Shown here piece by piece: positions 1 through 5,368 of a DNA stretch of 5,368 nucleotides. The stretch lies in the NCBI GenBank assembly GCA_964459675.1, contig CAYWNP010000141.1, forward strand, positions 1 to 5,368, written 5' to 3'. The stretch is from CAIZQW01 sp964459675. Lineage in GTDB: Bacteria; Verrucomicrobiota; Kiritimatiellia; RFP12; UBA1067. The notes beneath the pieces are model-generated. The model ran no database searches and was not told the origin of the DNA. It saw only the letters and a program-made list of their open reading frames with translations. How positions within the stretch are numbered: position 1 is the first letter of the stretch; every line of letters begins with the position of its first letter. The position numbers and the translations under genes were made by a program.

Positions 1-145
1 TTTTTTCGACAGGATTTATAGGATTTTCAGGATTTCCGACAGCTTCGCTTCGGCGAGGAGAAATGGCTGGATCTGAATTGTAATCCTTCTAATCCTGGAA
101 TATCCCCACGCCGAAGCGAAGCTGTCGGAAATCCTGTCAAAAAAC
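1..145. repeat. Palindromic intergenic repeat element (REP/MITE-like)
   Basis: Positions 28-55 and 109-136 are a perfect 28-bp inverted repeat with a 53-base centre. An outer copy also pairs: 2-14 matches 132-144 with one mismatch, so the element seems bounded by T-run/CGACAGGA on the left and TCCTGTC/A-run on the right, and may extend left of the window. The arms consist largely of 9-bp units: AGGATTTNN at 11-19, 20-28 and 29-37, and the opposite-strand form AATCCTNNN at 82-90 and 91-99, then ATATCC at 100-105. No transposase is present. Structure and non-coding position fit a dispersed intergenic element. A long bidirectional terminator hairpin is possible, but the centre is too long for a typical intrinsic terminator. 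The hairpin is seen directly; dispersal in the genome is inferred. Confidence 0.7.
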
Positions 146-147
146 CT

Positions 148-174
148 TTTTGTGTTTTTTGTGGGTTTTGTGGT
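148..174. repeat. 9-bp tandem repeat, TTTTGTGNN x3
   Basis: Three consecutive 9-bp units read TTTTGTGTT, TTTTGTGGG and TTTTGTGGT, immediately right of the palindromic element. They share its 9-bp period but have a different unit sequence. Similar TTTGTG-type intergenic strings are, from memory, common in several environmental bacterial genomes, so this may belong to the same composite element as 1-145. No coding function is suggested. Confidence 0.6.
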
Positions 175-317
175 TCCAAACTTTTGAAGTTATAGGTAAG
201 ACACGATGCAATCTTTTCATTTTTCGAACTATACAAAAACAGGCCATGGTTTCGAAATCACTTTTTTGTTTTATTTTTAGCCATTATTAGTTACGATGTA
301 AACCATAATTTAAAAGG
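175..317 (+). promoter_or_regulatory. AT-rich leader, presumed promoter region
   Basis: This stretch has no gene and is much more AT-rich than the coding region, as expected for the promoter of the downstream gene. Two weak candidates are visible. The first is TTGAAG (184-189) with TGCAAT (207-212) at 17-base spacing, each matching four of six sigma-70 consensus positions. The second is CATAAT (304-309), a five-of-six -10 box with no good -35 upstream. Neither is decisive and no operator or riboswitch is recognised. Confidence 0.22.
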
Positions 318-392
318 TTTAGTGGAACCGGTGCCTTCGTGACGACCAACACCGGAAAACTGAACCTCAACGGACCGAACTTCTACAGCGGT
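318..392 (+). pseudogene. Possible relic of a PATR beta-strand repeat in the leader
   Basis: The frame whose codons begin at 318, 321 and so on (different from the main gene) encodes a peptide containing NTGKLNLNGPNFYSG, preceded by SGTGAFV. This resembles the SGTGxLTKxGxGTLTLSGxNTYSG pattern repeated in the downstream protein. Against the repeat at 3802-3843, bases 351-392 match in register at 28 of 42 positions (hand count), and the peptide matches at 8 of 15. The frame has a TAA at 306 upstream, and downstream it reads on out of frame with the main start, so it is not a working N-terminus. It may be a remnant left by recombination with a related gene, or a chance resemblance; there is only one short segment to judge from. 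Confidence 0.4.
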
Positions 393-396
393 CAAC

Positions 397-402
397 AGGA
401 GG
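397..402 (+). promoter_or_regulatory. Ribosome binding site AGGAGG
   Basis: A perfect AGGAGG decides the start. Two in-frame ATGs follow, at 403 and 409. The first abuts the Shine-Dalgarno directly, which is too close, while the second has a 6-base gap. The preceding in-frame stop is TGA at 361, so no longer N-terminus is possible in this frame. Confidence 0.85.
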
Positions 403-408
403 ATGAAC

Positions 409-477
409 ATGAAAAGAGCAAACGTATGGGCGCTTGTTTGCGCCATGGCAATAGTCATCGCACCTGCGACGCAGGCG
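409..477 (+). other. Sec signal peptide
   Basis: The first 23 residues, MKRANVWALVCAMAIVIAPA followed by TQA, have a basic start (KR), a hydrophobic core (VWALVCAMAIVIA) and a short polar end with an AXA-like T-Q-A before the likely cut (TQA|ATLYWDGG). Cleavage one residue later is also possible. The Cys at residue 11 lies within the hydrophobic core and is not in a lipobox. Confidence 0.88.
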
Positions 478-3400
478 GCGACACTCTACTGGGACGGCGG
501 CACGTCCGACAACGTATCTAACGGTAACGGCGCCAGTGCAGGCGGCGCCGGCACGTGGAACACCACGCTTCTCAACTGGGATGCTGGCGCTGTTCCCCAC
601 GTGGCCTGGACCAACGCCAACAATGACACGGCCAGCTTCGGCGGCACGGCCGGCACAGTCACGCTGGGCGAGGGGATCACTGTCGGCGGGCTGACCTTCA
701 ACACCGCCGGTTACACCGTCACAGCCAACACCCTGACCTTCGGTGCGGCGGGGATCATTTCGAATGCGGTGGCCGCGACAATTTCCTCCGCGATCGCCGG
801 CACCGGTCCGATCACCAAGGACGGCGCGGGTGCGCTGACACTCAGCTCCACCAGCAGCAGTTACACCGGCGGCACGGTCATCAATGCGGGCTTTCTATCC
901 ACGACGACGGACGCCAACCTCGGTAACACCAGCGGCGGGGTCACGGTCAACGGCACGGTCACATGGACCATTGGAAACGGCTCGGTTGCAGGGCCGTATG
1001 CCCGCTCCCTCACCGTCAGCGAAGGCGCTGTTCTCACCTTTACGGCTGCCAGTGGTGGTTCCAGGTCTGTCACGGGCGTGCTCTCCGGCAACGGCACTAT
1101 CGGGGTATCTTCCTCTGACCCCATTACATTCTCGAATACCGGCAATACGTTCAGCGGTATTGTGAATTGCGGCTATGCGATGAGCTTCGGCAATCTCGGC
1201 GATTCGTCGAACCCGATTAACCTGGGGGGCGGCAACGGAATCACCTGGACGGGCGGTACAAAGACATTTGCCCTCCGTCCGTTCACCGCGAGCGCCGCCG
1301 GCTCCTACGCCATTAACAACAGCGGCACGGGCGCGCTCGTGATCCAGCAGCCCCTAACCATCTCCGGCGCCGCGGGAGCCAGAACGCTGAGCCTCGCCGG
1401 CTCCTATGCCGGCATCAGCACCTTTGCCGGCGACATCACCAACGGCACGGGATCCGTGGTCAGCCTCAGCAAGCCCGCTGGGGCTGCCACGTGGGCGCTT
1501 TCCGGCACCAATACCTACACCGGCGCGACGACAATCAGTCAGGATAACAGCGCCAACGCACGAGCTCTAGTCTTCCAGGGCCTTCAGGCTCTTCCGTCCG
1601 GCACCGCGCTGTATACGTCCACGACCTCTGGCAACGGCGGGACGATTCCCGGCGTCTTCAAGCTGCTTGACGACTCGGCCAGCCCGGCCTTGCGCACGGG
1701 CGTCAACCTGTTCCTGACCGTCGGCAATTCAGGAACGGATTCCATGACGCTGTTTGTCGGCAACAACGGCGTGGCCAACGGCGGCAACGGGGCAGGGGGC
1801 ACCACCGGCAGCACCATCCAGATGGGAAGCATGAACTTCACCAATTCAACCACCAGCGGCAACCTTGCCGTGACCGGCGCGAATGGCTACAAGCTCCAGA
1901 TCAACAACGTGAATATCGCCTTGCCGTCTGCCACGCCCGGGACGTGGCCGGTTAAGCTGAATTCCACGACCGCGCCCCTGATCGTCTCTGGGAACGTGCA
2001 GCAGGTGGCTGGCGGCGGGGCGTCGGCCGCAACGACGCTCCAGTTGGACGGTACCGACACGGCTAGCCAGATTCCGGGCAATATCCTGAACTCGGCCGAC
2101 GGCACCCCGCGGGCGTTGAGCCTCACCAAGCTTGGTACCGGCACCTGGGCACTCTCCGGCGCGAACACCTATACGGGTCCGACGCTGATCAGTGGCGGCA
2201 AGCTGATGGTGAATGGTTCGCTGGCTGCTGGCAGTGTTGTGACGAATTCGGCCGGTTTCCTCGGCGGCACGGGCACCGTGCATGGCGCGGTCACGGTCAG
2301 CGGCACGGGCGGCCTCGACCTGCGGGACGGCGCGCTGGGCACCCTGACGATCAACAACAACCTCGCCATCAATGGCGCGGCTGGCGCCAACAAACTCTAC
2401 TTTGACTTCGATGGCACTAACGTGGACCAGCTTTCAGTCACCGGCTCTGTCAGCATGACCACCTCAGGCGCGGGTGTGATCAACCTGAACCTTCTCCCTG
2501 GGACAATCAACAACGGCACATACAATCTGATTACCGTCACCGGTTCCCTTCCTGCCGCTTCCAGCTTCACCATGTCCCCGACCGCGGCCTTTGGAAAAAC
2601 CTTCGCCCTCCAGGTCACGGGCAGTACACTGCAGTTGGTCGTGACAGGAGGTGCTGTTGGTCCTGCGGGCGGAGCGGCCTTCTGGAGCGGCGCCAGCTCC
2701 ACCAACTGGTCTGACGCTGGGAACTGGAATACCTCTGCCACTTCTGGCACAGGGGCTGGCAGTGCACCCGGTTATCAGGCGAACGTTTCCTTCTACACCA
2801 CCTCTCCTGTGGGGACAAGATTGGCTACTGGTGTTCTGGATGCAGACTTTGAAGTCAACAGCCTGAATTTTCTATCGGGGGCAAGCTCTGCGGTGACCAT
2901 TGGCGGTACCACGAAGACGCTGACGATCTTGGCCGGGACGGCGAATGGTAACACCTCCGGCAATGGTATCACCCTCAGCAACAGCTCCGGCACGCACACA
3001 ATCTCCTCCAAGGTGGGACTCGCCACCAACCAGACCTGGACGGTGGCCTCCGGCGCGACGTTGGCCGTCTCCGGCGCCATCTCCGACTTCGGCTTGGCCC
3101 GATCGCTCACCAAGGACGGCGCAGGCACACTGACACTGAGTGGCGTCAACACCTTCAGCGGTGGGCTGGTCATCAATGGGGGAGCATTCACCGCTGCTTC
3201 AGACGCCAATCTTGGCGCCGCCAACGCGGGCATCACCTTGAACGTGTCCGCCACCATGCCGCTGTTAACGGTCGGAGCACGTCCTCTCACTCTGAACAAC
3301 AATTCGATTGCCACCTTCTATACTGGCAGCTTCCAGACCACTGGCGCGGTTAGCGGTAACGGTGGAATCCAGTTGGCCCAGAACAACGCCGGAGGCACTA

Positions 3401-5368
3401 CGGTGAATCTTCTCAGCACCGGCAATACCTTCACCGGTCCGATTACCTTGGGAAACAATCAGGCGCAGCCAATGGACCTGACCTTGTACAGCCTGGCTGA
3501 CAGCTCCAACCCGATTAACTTCAACGGCGGCAGCGGGACGCCGTCGCTCACATGGGGAACTGGTGCGGTTGCGCCCCTGGTGTTGATTAGCCGCCAGCTC
3601 AGCCTGTTGACGGGTGCTGGATTCACGCTGGCGAACAACAACGCCAACAGCGCCAATTTGATCACCATCAACACCGGCCTTCAGGTTCCCGCCACGGGCG
3701 CCAAGACCGTGATTCTGACAGGCGTCAACACCGGCAACAACACCTTCGCAGGGGCGATCACCAACGGTTCCAACGCGGTCATCAGTCTGACCAAGTCCGG
3801 AACCGGAACGTGGATCCTCTCCGGCAACAACACCTACAGCGGCGGCACCACGGTGAGCGCCGGCATGCTCAAGGCCAGCGCGGCGAATGCCCTCGGCGCT
3901 GGCAATGTGACGGTCACGGCCGGCACGCTGCAGATCGACGCGGCGGATGCGATGGCCGACACCGCGGTTCTGCGCCTGCCCAGCGCCTCCGCGGTGAACC
4001 TGGTGATGAACGCCAACGACACTGTCGGCGCGCTCTACATCAACGGCGTCCAGCAGCCGAACGGCACCTACACCAGCTTCGGCGCGGGCAGCGGGTGGAT
4101 GAGCGGCAGCGGGACCCTGACCGTCGGCGCGGCTTCGGTCCAGCCCGTCTACTGGGACCTGAACGGCTCGACCGCCGGCGCGGGCGGCGCGACCCCGACT
4201 GGGACCTGGGATGCTTCCGCCTATTGGAACGACGCGGCCGGCACCGGCACTGCGGCTTCCTGGTCCGCAGGCCGCACGGCCGCCTTCGCAGCCGGAACGG
4301 ACGCCACGGGCAGTTACACCGTCACAGTGTCCGGCTCGCAGGATATCGGCGGCCTGACCTTCGAGGAGGGCGATGTCACGCTCTCGGGCGGCACGGCGCT
4401 GCGCCTTATGTCGGATTCGGTGGCCTTCGTCGCCACGAACCGGACCGCGACGATCGCGACCCCGCTCACCCAGGATGTCTCCGGCCGGGCCCTGACCAAG
4501 GGCGGTCCCGGCACCCTCGTCCTCTCCGCGGAAAACAGCTACAGCGGCGCAACGACACTGGCCGGCGGCACGCTGCAACTGGCCAACACCAACGCCATCG
4601 GCTCGTCCACTGCATTGACATTGGCCGGTGGCACACTGGCGCTGCGCAGCGACACGGCCGCCACGTTCAATACGCCGACCAGCACGGTTCCCGTGAGTGC
4701 TACTGTAGCGATTGACGTGAACAACAACGGCTCGGGCTCGGGCAATACACTCACGATGGGGACGGTGACGGTGGCTCCGCCTCCCGCCTTGCAGGCCATT
4801 CAGCAGAAGATCAACATCACCGGTGGCAACAACTACACGCTCCGTATCCCGACGCTGAACTGGATGTATCCCCAAGGCAACCCCACCATGCTGACGCTCA
4901 ATCCCACGAGCGCCAGCGTGGTTGTGGATCAATTCAACACCGCATTTGGAACCGGCGGCCAATATATTATACTCGATGGCACGTCCGCTGGCAATGTACT
5001 CGGTAACATCACCAATTCGACGTGGATGTATTTCACCAAGCAGGGGACAGGCGCTTGGACCTGGAACCATAACGCCAGCTCAGCCAGGACGGGCGACTTC
5101 CTGATCAATGGCGGGAATCTCATCGTAAGCACCGGAACCCTGGCCCCACAGACCGGTAGGACATTAACACTCCAATCGGGCACGCTGCATTATAACAACG
5201 CGGGGGCGGTGAACATCGTGTCGGGCGGTACCGCTTGGACCATCACCGGCGGCAACATCGATAACTCCAGCGGCGCCGCCATCACCACCTCGACGTACAA
5301 CCCACCGATGGCGTGGAATGCGAACTTCACCTTCCTCGGCAGCAACGGCACCAACAGCGACCTCAACC
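409..5368 (+). CDS. Giant secreted autotransporter-associated beta-strand repeat protein (3' partial)
   Basis: The frame is open for 1,653 codons from ATG 409 to the right edge with no stop, so the C-terminus is missing. Residues 1-23 form a Sec signal peptide. The mature protein is rich in Gly, Thr, Asn, Ala and Ser, poor in Lys, and has only one Cys (codon 1168-1170), as expected for an extracellular parallel beta-helix. Seven PATR-type repeats (consensus TKxGxGTW/LxLSGxNTYTGGTTI) are spread through it, with three Trp-rich headers (from residues 25, 758 and 1247) and capping segments near residues 619-745 and 1158-1240. By family, it should be a surface or released fibre, adhesin or scaffold; no enzyme motif was seen. 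Whether it ends in an autotransporter barrel, a PEP-CTERM-type sorting signal or another anchor cannot be seen. It stands alone in the window behind an AT-rich leader. Family call is firm; function is inferred. Confidence 0.93.
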   Translation, partial: MKRANVWALVCAMAIVIAPATQAATLYWDGGTSDNVSNGNGASAGGAGTWNTTLLNWDAGAVPHVAWTNANNDTASFGGTAGTVTLGEGITVGGLTFNTAGYTVTANTLTFGAAGIISNAVAATISSAIAGTGPITKDGAGALTLSSTSSSYTGGTVINAGFLSTTTDANLGNTSGGVTVNGTVTWTIGNGSVAGPYARSLTVSEGAVLTFTAASGGSRSVTGVLSGNGTIGVSSSDPITFSNTGNTFSGIVNCGYAMSFGNLGDSSNPINLGGGNGITWTGGTKTFALRPFTASAAGSYAINNSGTGALVIQQPLTISGAAGARTLSLAGSYAGISTFAGDITNGTGSVVSLSKPAGAATWALSGTNTYTGATTISQDNSANARALVFQGLQALPSGTALYTSTTSGNGGTIPGVFKLLDDSASPALRTGVNLFLTVGNSGTDSMTLFVGNNGVANGGNGAGGTTGSTIQMGSMNFTNSTTSGNLAVTGANGYKLQINNVNIALPSATPGTWPVKLNSTTAPLIVSGNVQQVAGGGASAATTLQLDGTDTASQIPGNILNSADGTPRALSLTKLGTGTWALSGANTYTGPTLISGGKLMVNGSLAAGSVVTNSAGFLGGTGTVHGAVTVSGTGGLDLRDGALGTLTINNNLAINGAAGANKLYFDFDGTNVDQLSVTGSVSMTTSGAGVINLNLLPGTINNGTYNLITVTGSLPAASSFTMSPTAAFGKTFALQVTGSTLQLVVTGGAVGPAGGAAFWSGASSTNWSDAGNWNTSATSGTGAGSAPGYQANVSFYTTSPVGTRLATGVLDADFEVNSLNFLSGASSAVTIGGTTKTLTILAGTANGNTSGNGITLSNSSGTHTISSKVGLATNQTWTVASGATLAVSGAISDFGLARSLTKDGAGTLTLSGVNTFSGGLVINGGAFTAASDANLGAANAGITLNVSATMPLLTVGARPLTLNNNSIATFYTGSFQTTGAVSGNGGIQLAQNNAGGTTVNLLSTGNTFTGPITLGNNQAQPMDLTLYSLADSSNPINFNGGSGTPSLTWGTGAVAPLVLISRQLSLLTGAGFTLANNNANSANLITINTGLQVPATGAKTVILTGVNTGNNTFAGAITNGSNAVISLTKSGTGTWILSGNNTYSGGTTVSAGMLKASAANALGAGNVTVTAGTLQIDAADAMADTAVLRLPSASAVNLVMNANDTVGALYINGVQQPNGTYTSFGAGSGWMSGSGTLTVGAASVQPVYWDLNGSTAGAGGATPTGTWDASAYWNDAAGTGTAASWSAGRTAAFAAGTDATGSYTVTVSGSQDIGGLTFEEGDVTLSGGTALRLMSDSVAFVATNRTATIATPLTQDVSGRALTKGGPGTLVLSAENSYSGATTLAGGTLQLANTNAIGSSTALTLAGGTLALRSDTAATFNTPTSTVPVSATVAIDVNNNGSGSGNTLTMGTVTVAPPPALQAIQQKINITGGNNYTLRIPTLNWMYPQGNPTMLTLNPTSASVVVDQFNTAFGTGGQYIILDGTSAGNVLGNITNSTWMYFTKQGTGAWTWNHNASSARTGDFLINGGNLIVSTGTLAPQTGRTLTLQSGTLHYNNAGAVNIVSGGTAWTITGGNIDNSSGAAITTSTYNPPMAWNANFTFLGSNGTNSDLN
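481..720 (+). repeat. Trp-rich header domain, copy 1
   Basis: Residues 25-104 begin directly after the signal peptide with TLYWDGG, continue through GTWNTTLLNWD and DTASFGG, and end with ITVGGLTFNTAGYTV. The same order (aromatic-W-D/S, GxW, W, A-F, then GGLTF or NSLNF, then a beta-strand) occurs again at 2680 and 4147. This arrangement is commonly found at the N-terminus of stand-alone PATR proteins; its likely job is to cap and start the beta-helix. Confidence 0.7.
787..897 (+). repeat. PATR repeat R1 ('L-type')
   Basis: Residues 127-163 include AGTGPITKDGAGALTLSS and SYTGGTVINAGFL, a good match to the autotransporter-associated beta-strand repeat. It has Leu rather than Trp in the GxLTLS core. 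Its closest partner in the window is R4 at 3061-3195, with the same KDGAGxLTLS core, and both are followed by a DANLG motif. Confidence 0.85.
1387..1542 (+). repeat. PATR repeat R2 ('W-type', long form)
   Basis: Residues 327-378 read LSLAGSYAGISTFAGDITNG, then SLSKPAGAATWALSGTNTYTGATTI. This long form adds a strand ending FAGxITNG before the usual core. It pairs with R5 (3709-3870), which has TFAGAITNG and TWILSGNNTYSG. Confidence 0.85.
2038..2211 (+). repeat. PATR repeat R3 ('W-type', long form)
   Basis: Residues 544-601 read LQLDGTDTASQIPGNILNSA, then SLTKLGTGTWALSGANTYTG and LISGGKLMV. This is a near-consensus copy. Its leading LDGTxxxxxxGNIxNS segment closely matches the one ahead of the degenerate R7 at 4966. 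Confidence 0.88.
2263..2643 (+). repeat. Passenger-end capping segment of block 1
   Basis: Residues 619-745 follow the last repeat of block 1: GGTGTVHGAVTVSG, LGTLTINNNLAI, LYFDFDGTNVDQLSVTGSV, then NGTYNLITVTGSLP and a final strand STLQLVV. In PATR proteins this order (GTLTI, a D-x-L-x-V-x-G strand, then YxLIT) typically marks the end of the passenger region. A Gly/Ala/Pro-rich linker (TGGAVGPAGGA) then leads to the second header. Confidence 0.65.
2680..2880 (+). repeat. Trp-rich header domain, copy 2
   Basis: Residues 758-824 start FWSGASSTNWSDAGNWN and end DADFEVNSLNFLSG. This is the most divergent of the three headers, with NSLNF in place of GGLTF. Its codon wobble positions are far less GC-rich than those of copy 3 (see findings). 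Confidence 0.6.
3061..3195 (+). repeat. PATR repeat R4 ('L-type')
   Basis: Residues 885-929 include LAVSGAISDFG, SLTKDGAGTLTLSGVNTFSG and LVINGGAFTA. The match to the family consensus is strong. It is the block 2 counterpart of R1, and both lead into SDANLG/TDANLG. Confidence 0.88.
3352..3558 (+). repeat. Inter-repeat segment duplicated from block 1 (DSSNPIN module)
   Basis: SGNGGIQL, LLSTGNTFTGPITLG and ADSSNPINFNGG here correspond to SGNGTIGV, SNTGNTFSGIVN and GDSSNPINLGGG at 1084-1260, in the same order. The DNA run AACCCGATTAAC is identical in both. The short GNTFxG unit looks like a reduced PATR core. The two copies sit about 2.3 kb apart, the same offset as the flanking repeats. Confidence 0.75.
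3709..3870 (+). repeat. PATR repeat R5 ('W-type', long form)
   Basis: Residues 1101-1154 read VILTGVNTGNNTFAGAITNG, then SLTKSGTGTWILSGNNTYSG and GTTVSAGML. It is the best consensus copy in the window and the block 2 counterpart of R2. Confidence 0.9.
3880..4128 (+). repeat. Passenger-end capping segment of block 2
   Basis: Residues 1158-1240 include ANALGAGNVTVTAGTLQID, ADTAVLRLP, VGALYINGVQQPNGTYTSFG and SGTLTVG. The order 'ADTAxLxL ... VxALYxNGxQQxxGTY ... GxLTV' is a familiar end module of PATR proteins in the Verrucomicrobiota/Planctomycetota group. It differs from the cap of block 1, so the two blocks did not end alike. The third header follows within 20 bases. Confidence 0.7.
4147..4383 (+). 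repeat. Trp-rich header domain, copy 3
   Basis: Residues 1247-1325 start VYWDLNGSTAGAGGATPTGT, continue WDASAYWNDAA and RTAAFAAG, and end DIGGLTFEEGDVTL. It aligns well with copy 1 (YWD, GTW, W, AxF, GGLTF). Wobble positions here are almost all G or C. Confidence 0.7.
4453..4581 (+). repeat. PATR repeat R6 ('L-type')
   Basis: Residues 1349-1391 include IATPLTQDVSG, ALTKGGPGTLVLSAENSYSG and ATTLAGGTLQL. It lies soon after the third header, as R1 and R4 do after theirs, and has the Leu rather than Trp core. Confidence 0.85.
4966..5127 (+). repeat. PATR repeat R7, degenerate
   Basis: Residues 1520-1573 read IILDGTSAGNVLGNITNS, then YFTKQGTGAWTWNHNASSA, RTG, and FLINGGNLIV. The spacing and the TKxGTGxW and LIxGGxLxV parts match R3, but the central LSGxNTYTG is replaced by WNHNASSARTG. 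The preceding residues (NTLTMGTVTV ... INITGGNNYTLRIP) also align with the region before R3 (STIQMGSMNF ... LAVTGANGYKLQIN). Confidence 0.65.

Noticed and set aside
28..160. Intrinsic transcription terminator
   Set aside because: The 28-bp stem has a 53-base centre and the following bases are A-rich and then T/G mixed, not a clean U-tract. It was called as a repeat element instead, although a role in ending transcription from the left is not excluded.
27..236. Minus-strand open frame of 69 codons over the leader
   Set aside because: It runs through the palindrome and the 9-bp repeats, so its peptide simply translates those repeats. No domain or convincing start signal was seen.
403..411. ATG at 403 as the start codon
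   Set aside because: It directly abuts AGGAGG with no spacer, whereas ATG 409 has a 6-base gap and gives a standard MKR signal peptide. The difference is two residues.
430..450. Lipoprotein lipobox around the Cys at residue 11
   Set aside because: The sequence ALVC is followed by further hydrophobic residues and lacks the small residue expected before Cys. A normal signal peptidase I site lies at TQA.
339..521. Short plus-strand frame starting GTG 339
   Set aside because: As a gene it overlaps the well-supported start at 409 in a different frame and has no RBS of its own. Only its first part is kept, as a possible repeat relic.
3810..4715. Plus-strand open frame of 301 codons in another frame
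   Set aside because: It is an Arg/His/Gly-rich shift-frame reading of the most GC-rich part of the PATR gene, without RBS or motifs.
3265..5070. Long open frame on the minus strand (601 codons)
   Set aside because: It lies entirely opposite the PATR gene. The product is a Gly/Arg/Ala/Val-rich composition with no recognisable domain, as expected when the sense strand is GC-rich at the wobble position and few antisense stops arise. The plus-strand frame has a signal peptide, RBS and family repeats.

Overview
The window holds one very large secreted repeat-protein gene, preceded by about 400 bases of AT-rich, non-coding leader. The coding part (409-5368) is GC-rich and open for 1,653 codons with no stop. 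It starts with a clear signal peptide and runs off the right edge, so its C-terminus and membrane anchor or export device are not visible. No other convincing protein gene, tRNA, rRNA, CRISPR array, transposase or phage gene is present on either strand.

The protein is built from repeats of the autotransporter-associated beta-strand type (PATR, 'GTLTLSGxNTYTGGT'). Seven copies can be placed by eye. They sit inside a larger order of domains: a Trp-rich 'YWD...W...W...GGLTF' header starts three times (near 481, 2680 and 4147), and the first two blocks end in a recognisable capping segment. Blocks 1 and 2 share a collinear stretch of about 250-270 residues (787-1542 and 3061-3870), so the protein looks like a chain of once-separate or duplicated passenger proteins. 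Wobble-position GC differs strongly between blocks, which suggests different ages or sources.

The leader is also structured. A 28-bp perfect inverted repeat (28-55 with 109-136) lies within 9-bp-periodic AGGATT/AATCCT units and is followed by a 9-bp-periodic TTTTGTG block (148-174), which looks like a mobile or dispersed intergenic repeat. Just before the ribosome binding site, a different reading frame (about 318-392) encodes a PATR-like peptide, possibly a relic of a related gene.

Giant PATR proteins with sec signals, high GC and AT-rich repeat-laden spacers are typical of the Verrucomicrobiota / Lentisphaerota / Kiritimatiellota / Planctomycetota group. That assignment is an inference from protein family and style; no marker gene is present. 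The likely role is an extracellular or cell-surface beta-helical fibre or adhesin, with no specific ligand predicted.
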